This document shows positions 9,001 to 17,031 of a stretch of 64,000 bases of DNA, piece by piece; the first letter of the stretch is position 1; the number at the start of each line of letters is the position of its first letter. The translations under genes and the position numbers were made by a program. The DNA comes from Streptomyces sp. NBC_01198. GTDB taxonomy: Bacteria; Actinomycetota; Actinomycetes; Streptomycetales; Streptomycetaceae. Location of the stretch: contig NZ_CP108568.1 in assembly GCF_036010485.1 (NCBI RefSeq), forward strand, positions 4,223,001-4,287,000. The letters are read 5' to 3'. The notes under the pieces are model-generated. The model was given only the letters and a program-made list of their open reading frames with translations, was not told the DNA's origin and did not search any database.

Positions 9001-10188
9001 GCCCTGGCGACTCCCCCGGCCGAGGACGCCGCACCTACCTCGACCCCCGTGCCCCCAACCCCCGTACGGCGGGCGCCCGGCGGTACCGCCCGGCTCACCG
9101 GCAACCGGCTGCTCGGCAGGCCCGGAGCCATCAGGGAGGTCCGCCGCGTCACCCTGGACACCCGCGACAGCCCCGTCCCGCTGCCGTACGAGGCGGGCGA
9201 CGCGCTCGGCATACTGCCGGCCAACCCCCCTGGCCTGGTGGACGAATGGCTCGCCGTCGCCGGCCTCGACCCGCACACCGCCGTCGGCGTCCCCGGCGTC
9301 GGGGAGGTCGCGCTGGGCGAAGCGCTGCACCGGCACCTGGACATCACCAGGATCACCCCCGACCTGCTGCGCTTCGTCGCCGACCGCACCCACGACCGGG
9401 TGCTCAGGAAGCTCCTGCGGCCCGACAACAAGGACGAACTCGCCAAGTGGTCATGGGGCAGGCAGGCGGTGGACGTCGTCGCCGCCTACGGCGTCAAGGC
9501 CCGCGCCGGCGAATGGGCCGGGGTGCTCAGGAAGCTCCAGCCGCGGCTGTACTCCATATCGTCAAGCCCGCTCACCGACCCGCAGCACATCGCGCTGACC
9601 GTCTCCGTCGTCCGCTACGACAACCCCGGCGGCCGGCCGCGCGGCGGCGTCTGCACGCCCTTCCTCGCCGACGCGCGGCCCGGTACGACGGTGCCCGTGC
9701 ACGTCCGCCGCTCGCCGGGCTTCCGGCCGCCCGCCGACCCGGCCACCCCCATGATCATGGTCGGCCCCGGTACCGGCGTCGCCCCTTTCATCGGCTTCCT
9801 CGACGACCGCCGCGCCCGCGGCCACCACGGCCCCAACTGGCTCTTCTTCGGCGGCCAGCGCCGGGCCACCGACTTCTACTACGAGGACGACCTGGCCGCC
9901 CGCCTCGCCGAGGGCACCCTCACCCGCCTCGACACCGCCTTCTCCCGCGACCAGCGGGCCAAGGCCTACGTCCAGGACCGTATGCGCGAGCACGGCCCGC
10001 TCCTGTGGTCCTGGCTCCAGGACGGCGCGCACTTCTACGTCTGCGGCGACGCGTCCCGCATGGCGAAGGACGTCGACCAGGCCCTCCACGCCATCGCCGC
10101 CCGCCACGGCGGCCTCTCCCCGGAGGCCGCGACCGCCTACGTCAAGCACCTTGCCGCGCAGAAGCGCTACGTGCGGGACGTCTACTAG
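6085..10188 (+). CDS. Assimilatory nitrate reductase fused to CysJ-like diflavin reductase
   Basis: 1,367 residues; GTG start with GGGAGGAGG upstream. Residues about 1-720 are a molybdopterin oxidoreductase of the NasA type. An N-terminal [4Fe-4S] motif uses C10, C13, C17 and C50; SNSRLCMASAG, GREMGYMGPGLPG and a C-terminal dinucleotide-binding part (LNTGRVQHQWHT) follow. A Pro-rich linker near 720-760 leads to a flavodoxin-like FMN domain starting about residue 833 (VVLWASQTGNAEDF), an FAD domain with RLYSISSSP, and an NADPH-binding end (MVGPGTGVAPFIGFLDDRRARG near 1223, then YVCGDASRMAKDV). This lets one polypeptide pass electrons from NADPH through FAD, FMN and Fe-S to Mo for nitrate to nitrite reduction in the cytoplasm. 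No nitrite reductase or transporter gene is adjacent. Confidence 0.9.
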   Translation: MGTTTVRTVCSYCGVGCGLLLDIGAGPDGRRTVLKAVGDKAHPANRGRLCTKGATTAEMLSAPGRLERALVREERGTEPVPAPAAEAIAETGRRLRAILDEHGPDALSLYVSGQLSLEAQYLANKLAKGFIRTNQIESNSRLCMASAGSGYKLSLGADGPPGSYQDLDRADVFLVIGANMADCHPILFLRMMERVKAGARLIVVDPRRNATAAKADLFLQIRPGTDLALLNGLLHLLHANGRTDQDFIDRWTEGWEAMPDFLADYPPAAVAAITGIAEADLRRAAELIGAAAEWTSCWTMGLNQSTHGTWNTNALINLHLATGAICRPGSGPFSLTGQPNAMGGREMGYMGPGLPGQRSVLVAEDRAFAEELWGLPPGAVRADGSGRGTVEMFRRMADGEIKACWIMCTNPVASVANRRTVIEGLEAAEFVVTQDVFADTETNAYADIVLPGAMWTESEGVLINSERNLTLARQAVDPPGEALPDWRIIAEVARAMGYGQAFDYAGPEEVFDEIRRAWNPVTGYDLRGVTYERLRETPVQWPAPTADGPDRNPIRYVDGDGLRFPTPSGRAVFHPRPHVPPAEMPDDDFPFVLNTGRVQHQWHTLTKTGKVARLNKLNPGPFVELHPRDAQELGIAEGDPVEVASRRGRAVLPAVLTDRVLPGCCFAPFHWNDLFGEYLSLNAVTSDAIDPISFQPEFKVCAVSLTRVAARVAEPPEAPARDAPPEVPGPDAPPVVPAHDGPVDIPVDARIDVFGVADLAPPVLAEDERRYLVGFLAGLGSGVTGVPVLPPEAPFTPEHALWVNGALAGMYSRLPAGPQPVARAEVPQEGREVVVLWASQTGNAEDFAAAAARRLTGGGHRATLLGMADASPAALPAAADLLLVTSSFGDGEAPDNGAAFWDALAAPGSPRLDGRRYAVLALGDSSYADFCGHGRRLDARLAELGAVRLAPRADCEPDYETSALAWLDRVLGALATPPAEDAAPTSTPVPPTPVRRAPGGTARLTGNRLLGRPGAIREVRRVTLDTRDSPVPLPYEAGDALGILPANPPGLVDEWLAVAGLDPHTAVGVPGVGEVALGEALHRHLDITRITPDLLRFVADRTHDRVLRKLLRPDNKDELAKWSWGRQAVDVVAAYGVKARAGEWAGVLRKLQPRLYSISSSPLTDPQHIALTVSVVRYDNPGGRPRGGVCTPFLADARPGTTVPVHVRRSPGFRPPADPATPMIMVGPGTGVAPFIGFLDDRRARGHHGPNWLFFGGQRRATDFYYEDDLAARLAEGTLTRLDTAFSRDQRAKAYVQDRMREHGPLLWSWLQDGAHFYVCGDASRMAKDVDQALHAIAARHGGLSPEAATAYVKHLAAQKRYVRDVY

Positions 10189-10210
10189 TGCCTGCGGCGC
10201 TCCGGGGGTT

Positions 10211-11641
10211 TCACGCCGGAGCCGGGGCGACCGGTACGCGGCCGTCGGCCGCCGCGGTGACGAGCGCCTGGTGGTCGGCCTCGTTGCGGTCCGCATAGGC
10301 CTCGGCGAACTCCGCGAGGGCGCGGTCGAGCACCTCACCGGAACCTGCGTAGGCGGCGAGCGCGATCGGGTCGCCGGAGCGGGCGTGCGCGCGGGCCAGC
10401 GAGGCGCCGCAGACGCGGGCGAACAGCCGCAGCATCGTGGGGGACATCGTGTCGGGCTGGGCGATGCCCTTCCAGTCGCGCAACTGCCGGATGTAGAAGT
10501 CGCGTTGCCGCCCGTCCATGCCGGTCACGCGCTCCCAGCCGAGCAGGATGTCACCGGAGGACTGCATCAACCGCTGCCCGGCGACGACACGTTGACCCTG
10601 GTTGCGGTGGACGGCGGCGCCCGCGTAGGGGGTCAGGACCGAGGGCCCCGCCTCCTTGGCCTGGAGCAGCAGCGGGTCCTCGTCGTCGCGCCCGATGGCG
10701 AGGATGACCCAGCACCGGGTGCCGACGCTGCCGACGCCGACGACCTTGCGTGCCATGTCGACCACCCGGAAGCGGCTGAGCAGCAGCCGCCGCTCGGCCG
10801 GCAGGCTCTCGCTGTAGCGGCGGATCAACTCGCGCAGCCGCTCTTCGAGTTCGACGCGCTGGGAGTCCGGCAGCAGATCCCGCAGCGGGGTGATCAGCGG
10901 CGGGTCCGCGGCGATCCTGCGCTGCCCGTCGACCAGACCGGTGAGCTTGTCGAAGGCCTGCGCGGTTGTCCGGGTACGGGCTTTGGCGAGTGCCTTGCCG
11001 GTGCGCTTGCGCACCTCCGCGCCGGGCCGCTCCTTGGGCAGCAGCGCGGTGATCTGCTCGGTGTCGTCCTGTGCGTACCAGATGTCGAGGGTGCCCATGC
11101 CGGCGAAGAGCTGCATCCGCTCGCGGTATGCCTCGACCGCCCCGCGGACGATCGTGCCGCGCCGCTCGGCGTCGAAGCCGCGGGCGCGGGCGGCGATCTC
11201 CAGGCTGGTCGCGAGCCGTTTGAGGTCCCATTCGAAGGGCCCTGGCAGTGTCTCGTCGAAGTCGTTGATGTCGAAGACCAGATGGCGCTCGGGTGAGGCG
11301 AGCAGCCGGAAGTTCAGCAGATGCGCGTCCCCGCACAGCTGGGTGGTGAGCCCGGTGTGCGGCGCCGTGCCGAGGTCGGCGGCCATGATCCCGGCGGCGC
11401 CCCGGTAGAAGCGGAAGGGGGATTCCAGCATGCGGGCGTAGCGGATCGGCACCAGTTCCTGCACCCGGTCGGCGGACTGCTTCTCCAGCAGGTCGACGGG
11501 GTCGAAGCGCTTCCTGCCCGGGCTGAATCGGGCGTGGGCCGACCGCGGCACGCGCCGCCGTGCCTGCTTGCCGTCCGCGGCCCGCTCCGCGGGACTGCGC
11601 TGCGGTCCGGCCGCCACAAGGCCCTCGCTGGGTTCACGCAT
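10211..11641 (-). CDS. DUF2252 family protein
   Basis: 476 residues; ATG at 11641 with GGAGGG upstream. Recognisable DUF2252 blocks are RVQELVPIRYARMLESPFRFYRGAA, QLCGDAHLLNFRLLASPERHLVFDINDFDETLPGPFEWDLKRLATS, VGVGSVGTRCWVILA and a C-terminal LARAHARSGD. The GDAHxxNF and DINDFDE signatures resemble the catalytic loop and metal-binding loop of aminoglycoside-phosphotransferase or kinase-like folds, so an ATP-dependent phosphotransfer on an unknown substrate is possible (inference). It is convergent with the nitrate reductase gene, 22 bases away, and diverges from the ABC transporter operon. Confidence 0.85.
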   Translation of the reverse strand: MREPSEGLVAAGPQRSPAERAADGKQARRRVPRSAHARFSPGRKRFDPVDLLEKQSADRVQELVPIRYARMLESPFRFYRGAAGIMAADLGTAPHTGLTTQLCGDAHLLNFRLLASPERHLVFDINDFDETLPGPFEWDLKRLATSLEIAARARGFDAERRGTIVRGAVEAYRERMQLFAGMGTLDIWYAQDDTEQITALLPKERPGAEVRKRTGKALAKARTRTTAQAFDKLTGLVDGQRRIAADPPLITPLRDLLPDSQRVELEERLRELIRRYSESLPAERRLLLSRFRVVDMARKVVGVGSVGTRCWVILAIGRDDEDPLLLQAKEAGPSVLTPYAGAAVHRNQGQRVVAGQRLMQSSGDILLGWERVTGMDGRQRDFYIRQLRDWKGIAQPDTMSPTMLRLFARVCGASLARAHARSGDPIALAAYAGSGEVLDRALAEFAEAYADRNEADHQALVTAAADGRVPVAPAPA

Positions 11642-11739
11642 GGGCTCACCGCCCTCCGGTTGCCTCCATCCTGACCCCGGGCCGCCGCCCCCGCCACGCG
11701 AGCGTACGTCACGCACGGTGACGACCGATGACCGTACGG

Positions 11740-11761
11740 CCGTCCACCGATCGGTGGACGG
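11740..11761. promoter_or_regulatory. Perfect 22-bp palindrome upstream of ABC operon
   Basis: Arms CCGTCCACCGA and TCGGTGGACGG abut without a loop, in the 175-base gap between the DUF2252 gene and the ABC transporter operon. Copies of the self-complementary GGCCGTACGGCC-type sequence flank it (about 11,731 and 11,769). A loop-free palindrome is poor as a terminator and more like a dimer-binding operator. Confidence 0.45.
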
Positions 11762-11816
11762 GAGTGTGGCCGTACGGCCGTATGCGGCGGCGCTGCGGGA
11801 CGGGATCGTGGGTTTC

Positions 11817-12668
11817 ATGACGGACGACGTGGTGAAGGTACGCGGGCTTCGCAAGCGGTACGGCGAGGTCGACGCGGTCAACGGGGTGGATCTCGCCATC
11901 CGGCGCGGCGAGGTGTTCGGGATCCTGGGGCCGAACGGGGCCGGCAAGAGCACGACCGTGGAGATCCTGCAGGGCCACCGGCGCCGCGACAGCGGCGAGG
12001 TCACGGTGCTCGGGCAGGACCCGGGCACCGCGGACCGCCACTGGCAGGCGCGGGTCGGGATCGTGTGGCAGGACGAGTCGGCGGCGGCCGAGCTGACCGT
12101 CGCCGAGACCGTACGCCATTTCGCCCGCTACTACCCGCGGCCCCGCGACCCGGCCGAGGTCGTCGACCTGGTGGGCCTGGCCGAGAAGGCGGACAGCCGC
12201 ACCAAGTCCCTGTCCGGCGGCCAGCGCAGGCGGCTCGACGTGGCGCTCGGCGTCATCGGCGGCCCGGAACTGCTGCTGCTCGACGAGCCGACCACCGGCT
12301 TCGACCCGGCCGCCAGACGGCAGTTCTGGTCGCTGATCCGTACCCTCGCCGACGAGGGCACCACGATCATCCTCACCACCCACTATCTGGACGAGGCCGA
12401 GGCGCTGACCGACCGGCTCGCGGTGATCGCGGCCGGCAGGGTCGTCGCGGAGGGCGAACCCGGCTCGCTGGCCGGGCGGTCGCAGGCCAGGGCGACCGTG
12501 CACTGGGCGGAGCCGGACGGCACCGCCCGCAGCGAGGAGACCGACGCCCCGACCCGCACGGTCGCCGGCCTGGCCCGCCACTTCGACGGCGAGGTCCCCG
12601 AACTGCGGATCACCCGCCCCACGTTGGAGGACGTCTACCTGGGGCTCATCGGATCGGAGGACAAGTGA
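11817..12668 (+). CDS. ABC transporter ATP-binding protein
   Basis: 283 residues from ATG 11817. Walker A GPNGAGKST, signature LSGGQRRRLDVALG, Walker B LLLLDEPTTGFD and switch TTHYLDEAEALTDR are all intact. The C-terminal 60 residues (after EGEPGSLAGR) form the usual extension of drug or antibiotic exporter ATPases of the DrrA/CcmA class. The stop overlaps the start of the permease gene, and a histidine kinase and response regulator follow in the same direction. The four genes look like one operon for signal-responsive export, similar to bacitracin- or lantibiotic-sensing modules. The substrate is unknown. Confidence 0.93.
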   Translation: MTDDVVKVRGLRKRYGEVDAVNGVDLAIRRGEVFGILGPNGAGKSTTVEILQGHRRRDSGEVTVLGQDPGTADRHWQARVGIVWQDESAAAELTVAETVRHFARYYPRPRDPAEVVDLVGLAEKADSRTKSLSGGQRRRLDVALGVIGGPELLLLDEPTTGFDPAARRQFWSLIRTLADEGTTIILTTHYLDEAEALTDRLAVIAAGRVVAEGEPGSLAGRSQARATVHWAEPDGTARSEETDAPTRTVAGLARHFDGEVPELRITRPTLEDVYLGLIGSEDK

Positions 12669-13525
12669 TGGCCGGCACCACCGCCGCGACAGCGGCCACC
12701 GCCGTGCGGGACGAGCGCCCTGCCCGCCTGCCCGGGGCCTGGCAACTCGGCCTGCTGCGCGGGGCGATGGAGATCAGGCTGTTCTTCCGGCTGCGCGAGC
12801 AGGTGGTCTTCACCTTCGCCTTCCCCATCGTCTTCCTCTTCCTCTTCGCCTCGATCTTCCACGACGACATGGCGAACACCGGCTCCACCGCCTCCCAGTA
12901 CTACGTGGCATCGATGATCGCGGCCGGCATCATGTCCACCAGCTTCCAGTCGCTGGGCATCTCCATCGCCATCGAGCGCGACGACAAGGTGCTGCGCAGG
13001 CTGCGCGGCACCCCGATGCCGCCGGCCGCGTACTTCCTCGGCAAGATCTGGCTGGTGCTGGTCACCGGACTGCTGGAGACGGCCGCCCTGCTGGTCTTCG
13101 GCGCCACCGTCTACGACGTCGACCTGCCGTCCGACGCGACCGGCTGGCTCACCCTCGGCTGGATCTTCGTGCTCGGCATCACCGGCTGCGCGCTGCTCGG
13201 CATCGCGATCAGCAGCGTGCCGAAGTCCGGCAAGAGCGCCACCTCGGTGGTCGTCCTCCCCTTCCTGGTGCTCCAGTTCATCTCCGGGGTGTACATCCTC
13301 ATCGACACCGTGCCCAACTGGATGCTGACCATCGGCTCGTTCTTCCCGCTGAAGTGGATGTGCCAGGGCCTGCGCGGGGTGTTCCTGCCGGACGCGGCCG
13401 CCGCACTGGAACCGGCGGGGAGCTGGGAGTTCGGACGGATCGCCCTGATACTGGGCGCCTGGTGCGTCGGAGGACTGCTGCTGTGCCTGCTCACCTTCCG
13501 CTGGAAGAACCGGAACGACGGCTGA
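12668..13525 (+). CDS. ABC-2 type permease
   Basis: 285 residues; the ATG overlaps the upstream TGA (TGATG), so translation is probably coupled. About six membrane segments are visible, beginning with FTFAFPIVFLFLFASIF, then MIAAGIMSTSFQSLGISIAI, the pair around LVLVTGLLETAALLVFGATV and WIFVLGITGCALLGIAI, TSVVVLPFLVLQFISGVYIL, and a last one ending LLLCLLTF. The motif RLRGTPMPPAAYFLGKI is typical of ABC-2 permeases. It forms the membrane channel with the ATPase of the preceding gene. Confidence 0.92.
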   Translation: MAGTTAATAATAVRDERPARLPGAWQLGLLRGAMEIRLFFRLREQVVFTFAFPIVFLFLFASIFHDDMANTGSTASQYYVASMIAAGIMSTSFQSLGISIAIERDDKVLRRLRGTPMPPAAYFLGKIWLVLVTGLLETAALLVFGATVYDVDLPSDATGWLTLGWIFVLGITGCALLGIAISSVPKSGKSATSVVVLPFLVLQFISGVYILIDTVPNWMLTIGSFFPLKWMCQGLRGVFLPDAAAALEPAGSWEFGRIALILGAWCVGGLLLCLLTFRWKNRNDG

Positions 13526-13527
13526 TC

Positions 13528-14781
13528 GTGCCCACCGGAGAGCTCAAAACGCCCGAACCCGCCGCGGGTCCCCGCGGCGGGCACGTCTGGGAGCGCTCGT
13601 TCCTGCCGTGGGACGCCTACTTCGCGGTGGTGTGGGCCGGCACCGTGCTCTTCGCGCTCGCCGCGGAGAGCCCAGGGCTCGGCCTGCGCGTCGTCGCCGC
13701 CTGCCTGTTCTGCCTGCTGGTGCCGTGGTACGTGTGGGCCGGCCGCCCGCTGCTTGTCGCGCAGGCCACCACCACCGGCACCCCGCCGGCCGTGCGGTAT
13801 CTGGCCGGCCTGGTCCTGCTGTTCCTGCCGCCCGCGGCCCTGGTCGGCGAGACCCGGCTGGCCACCTTCGCCCTCGTACCGCAGTGCTTCATGCTGCTGC
13901 GGATACCCGGCGCGCTTGCCGCCGTCGCGGTCATCAACATCACACCGGTCGCCGCCTGGGCGCTGGTCTGGCGGCCCGACGCCCACGACCTCTACTACAA
14001 CTCCGTCTTCGCCGTCGTCACCCTCGCCTTCTCCGCGGTGGTCGGCAGCTGGATCATCGGCGTCATGGAGCAGAGCACCGAACGCGCAGACCTCCTTGCC
14101 GAGTTGGACGCCAGCCGGGGCGAGGTCGCCCGGCTGTCCGCGGAACGTGGCGCCCTGGCCGAACGCGAGCGCTTCTCCCGGGAGATCCACGACACCCTCG
14201 CCCAGGGCTTCACCAGCATCCTGATGCTGGTGCAGGCCGTCGAGACCGAACTCGACGACGACCCGGCGCTGGTCCGCCGCCACCTCGCCCTGATGGCGGG
14301 CACCGCCCGGGAGAATCTGGCCGAGGCGCGCGCCCTCGTCGCGGGCAACGCCCCCGCGGGCCTGGACGGCGGCTCGCTGCCCGACGCCCTGCGCCGCCTC
14401 GCCGCCCGGCACGCCGAGCAGACCGGCGCGCCCGCCACCGTCGGCATCACCGGAGCCGTACGCGCCCTGCCCGCGGCCGTCGACGTCGTCGCCCTGCGCA
14501 GCTGCCAGGAGGCCCTGGCAAACGCCCGCCGCCACGCCGGCCCCGCGGTCCCCGTCGCCCTCGACCTGCACTACGCCGAGGACACCCTGCGGATCGCCGT
14601 ACGCGACACCGGCTGCGGCTTCGACCCCGCCGGGCCGCCGGGCACCGGCTACGGGCTGCCCGGGCTGCGCGCCCGCGCCGCCGAGATGGGCGGCACCGCC
14701 GCCGTCGACAGCGCACCGGGCCGCGGCACCTCGGTCACTGTCACCCTGCCGCTCGCGGCCGGCCCGAGGAGCACCCCGTGA
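13528..14781 (+). CDS. Sensor histidine kinase (HisKA_3 type)
   Basis: 417 residues from GTG 13528, two bases after the permease stop. Residues about 30-190 hold five to six hydrophobic segments and no large outer domain, so it senses within or near the membrane. A short coiled coil (LAELDASRGEVARLSAERGAL) leads to the dimerisation box SREIHDTLAQGFTSI with phospho-acceptor His221. The ATPase domain has LRSCQEALANARRHA and DTGCGFDP, then GYGLPGLRARAAEMGG. It should phosphorylate the response regulator encoded next, whose start overlaps this gene by four bases. Confidence 0.92.
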   Translation: MPTGELKTPEPAAGPRGGHVWERSFLPWDAYFAVVWAGTVLFALAAESPGLGLRVVAACLFCLLVPWYVWAGRPLLVAQATTTGTPPAVRYLAGLVLLFLPPAALVGETRLATFALVPQCFMLLRIPGALAAVAVINITPVAAWALVWRPDAHDLYYNSVFAVVTLAFSAVVGSWIIGVMEQSTERADLLAELDASRGEVARLSAERGALAERERFSREIHDTLAQGFTSILMLVQAVETELDDDPALVRRHLALMAGTARENLAEARALVAGNAPAGLDGGSLPDALRRLAARHAEQTGAPATVGITGAVRALPAAVDVVALRSCQEALANARRHAGPAVPVALDLHYAEDTLRIAVRDTGCGFDPAGPPGTGYGLPGLRARAAEMGGTAAVDSAPGRGTSVTVTLPLAAGPRSTP

Positions 14782-15398
14782 TCCGCGTCCTGCTCGCCGA
14801 CGACCACCCCGTCGTCCGCGAGGGCCTGCGCGCGATGCTCGACGCGGAACCCGGCCTGGAGGTCGTCGGCGAGGCATCGAGCGGCCCGCAGGCCGAAGCG
14901 CTGGCGGCGGCGCTGCGGCCGGACATCGTCCTGATGGACCTGCGCATGCCGGACGGCGGCGGCGTCGAGTCCATCGTCCGCATGACCGCGGCCGGGCTGC
15001 CGTGCCGGGTCATCGTGCTGACCACCTACGAGACCGACAGCGACATCCTCCGCGCCGTCGAGGCGGGCGCGGCCGGCTACCTCCTCAAGGACCTCGCCCG
15101 CGTCGAGCTCGCCGACGCGGTGCGGGCCGCCGCCCGCGGCGAGACCGTCCTGGCCCCCACGGTCGCCGCCCGCCTCGTCGACCGCCTGCGCGTCCGCCCG
15201 GAACGCCCCCACCTGTCGGAACGGGAGACCGCCGTCCTCCGCCTGGTCGCCGACGGCTGCACCAACGCGGAGATCGGCCGCCGGCTCTTCATCGGCGAAT
15301 CCACCGTGAAGACCCACCTGTTGCGCACCTTCGCCAAACTCGCCGTCACCGACCGCACCGCCGCCGTGACCTCCGCGATGCGCCACGGTCTTTTGTAG
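14778..15398 (+). CDS. LuxR/NarL family response regulator
   Basis: 206 residues; GTGA overlap with the kinase stop. The N-terminal receiver domain shows IRVLLADDHPVVREGLRAML, phospho-acceptor Asp in IVLMDLRMPDGGG, the Thr of VIVLTTYE and the Lys of LLKDLAR. The C-terminal HTH reads LSERETAVLRLVADGCTNAEIGRRLFIGESTVKTHLLRTFAKL. It is the DNA-binding output of the adjacent kinase and probably controls the ABC operon it belongs to. Confidence 0.94.
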   Translation: MIRVLLADDHPVVREGLRAMLDAEPGLEVVGEASSGPQAEALAAALRPDIVLMDLRMPDGGGVESIVRMTAAGLPCRVIVLTTYETDSDILRAVEAGAAGYLLKDLARVELADAVRAAARGETVLAPTVAARLVDRLRVRPERPHLSERETAVLRLVADGCTNAEIGRRLFIGESTVKTHLLRTFAKLAVTDRTAAVTSAMRHGLL

Positions 15399-15434
15399 GC
15401 CGGGTCCCAGCCTGTCCCAGGCCGGGAACGGCCG

Positions 15435-15464
15435 CGAGCCGCCTCGTGCGGACGAGGCGGCTCG
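15435..15464. terminator. Bidirectional terminator between convergent genes
   Basis: Perfect 13-bp stem (15435-15447 with 15452-15464, arm CGAGCCGCCTCGT) closed by the tetraloop GCGG, placed between the response regulator and the convergent subtilisin gene. Confidence 0.8.
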
Positions 15465-15492
15465 GGGGTGGTGCGGGGGTGATGGGGTCCGG

Positions 15493-16716
15493 TCACAGAC
15501 CGCCGGTGTAGAGCAGGCGGTTGGGCGAGCCGGCGCTGACGGTCAGCACGTTCTGCGTGGCCTGCCCCGCGACCCAGGTGCTGACGGCCTGGGCGTCGGC
15601 GGCCGGGTTCGCCGCCTTGTAGAGCAGTGCGACCCCGGCGGCGTGCGGGCTGGCCATCGAGGTGCCGTCCAGCGCGACGCTGCCACCGCCGAGCTTGGCG
15701 GAGACCACGTCCTTGCCGGGCGCGTAGAGGGCCAGGCACTTGCCGTAGTTGCTGAAGCCGGTCTGCCGGTCGGCCGCGTCGCTCGCCCCGACGGTGAAGA
15801 CGCCGGCGGCGCTGGCGGGGGAGACGTCGCACGCGTCCTCGGAGCTGTTGCCGGCGGCGACCACCGGCAGGACGCCCGCGGCGGCCAGCGCGGTGGCGGC
15901 GTCGTTGACGGCGGGGGAGTAGCCGCCGCCGAGCGAGGCGTTCAGCACGGCGGGCTGCTCGGCGTTCTGCGCCACCCAGTCGAAGCCCGCGATGATGCCG
16001 GCCCAGCTGCCCTTGCCGGTGCAGTCGAGCACCCGGACGCTGACCAGGTTCGCCTTCCGGGCGACGCCGTAGGTGGCGCCGCCGACCGTACCCGCGACAT
16101 GGGTGCCGTGGCCCTGGCAGTCCTGCCCGTCGCGGCCGTCGCCGATCGCGTCGAAGCCGGGGACGGCCCGGCCGCCGAACTCGCTGTGGCCGAAGTCGAT
16201 CCCGGTGTCCATGATGTAGGCGGTCGCGCCCGCGCCCTTGCCGGTGGTGCTGAACTGCTGGTCGAGCGGCAGATCGCGCTGGTCGATGCGGTCCAGGCCC
16301 CAGGTGCTGGCCGCGGCCCTGATGCCGCCGTGGTCGATCGCGGGCGCGGTGGTGCCGGTGGTGCCCGCCAGGTCGTAGGCGGTGACCGGGGCGTTCTCCT
16401 CGACCGCCTCGACGCCCGGCATCCTGCGGACCGCGTCGAGCTGGGTGGCGTTCATCGTGATGGCGAAGCCGCGCAGCGCGTTGTTGTAGGTGAAGAACGG
16501 CTTGAGGCCGGTCTTCTGCGCCATCGCCGACGGGTCGAGTCCCTTCTGCACGGTCACGATGTACTGCCCCGCGACGGCGTCGTCGTGCATACGCAGCGGG
16601 GCGAGCGTAGCGGCGGGCGTGGGGACGGGGATGGCGGCCACGGCAGGGGTGCCGGCCGCGGCCAGCGGTGCGAGGACCAGTGCCGCGGCTGACAGGCCGC
16701 GCGCGAACAAGCGCAT
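15493..16716 (-). CDS. Secreted subtilisin-like serine protease (S8)
   Basis: 407 residues from ATG 16716 with GGAG nine bases upstream. It has a signal peptide (RLFARGLSAAALVLAPLAAAGTPAVA), an I9 propeptide (QYIVTVQKGLDPSAMAQKTGLKPFFTYNNALRGFAITM to VEAVEENAPV) and a mature S8 domain. The catalytic triad is Asp in YIMDTGIDFGHSEF, His in GHGTHVAGTVGG and Ser in GTSMASPHAAGVALL; the oxyanion Asn lies in VVAAGNSSEDAC. Two or more Cys pairs suggest disulfides. The family is proteinase-K-like and exported, so it probably degrades protein during growth or development. No C-terminal anchor is present. Confidence 0.93.
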   Translation of the reverse strand: MRLFARGLSAAALVLAPLAAAGTPAVAAIPVPTPAATLAPLRMHDDAVAGQYIVTVQKGLDPSAMAQKTGLKPFFTYNNALRGFAITMNATQLDAVRRMPGVEAVEENAPVTAYDLAGTTGTTAPAIDHGGIRAAASTWGLDRIDQRDLPLDQQFSTTGKGAGATAYIMDTGIDFGHSEFGGRAVPGFDAIGDGRDGQDCQGHGTHVAGTVGGATYGVARKANLVSVRVLDCTGKGSWAGIIAGFDWVAQNAEQPAVLNASLGGGYSPAVNDAATALAAAGVLPVVAAGNSSEDACDVSPASAAGVFTVGASDAADRQTGFSNYGKCLALYAPGKDVVSAKLGGGSVALDGTSMASPHAAGVALLYKAANPAADAQAVSTWVAGQATQNVLTVSAGSPNRLLYTGGL

Positions 16717-17031
16717 GTCGGACTCCGGTGGGGGGAGGCGGCGATCGGTGACGTCCACGCCGGGCTGCCGTCCGTACGACGGTGTGACGGTAGGGCCGGA
16801 CGGGGCGCGGGCGCGGACCTACGATCTGACGATCACCCACCTCTTCGAACCCGAGACACGTACGAAGCGCACCGGGTCAGCCGAATGGGCGCGGCATCCG
16901 GCGTACAGGGCGTGGCCTTCGGGCGTACGGCCTGAAGCGCGGCAATGTACGCGGCTTTCCGCGCCCTGTACTCCTGCGCGTCCGCGCGTCCGCGCGTCCG
17001 CGCGTCCGGCTCGGCGGAGCCGGTGCCGACG
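16717..17031. repeat. Intergenic stretch with 8-bp tandem repeat
   Basis: No convincing gene in these 315 bases. Four perfect tandem copies of GCGCGTCC occupy 16976-17007, just beyond the stop of the regulator gene at 17032. The part nearest 16717 holds the promoter and leader of the protease gene. Confidence 0.6.

Noticed and set aside
16976..17007. CRISPR-like repeats
   Set aside because: Four contiguous 8-bp units without spacers; no CRISPR array or cas gene was seen anywhere in the window.
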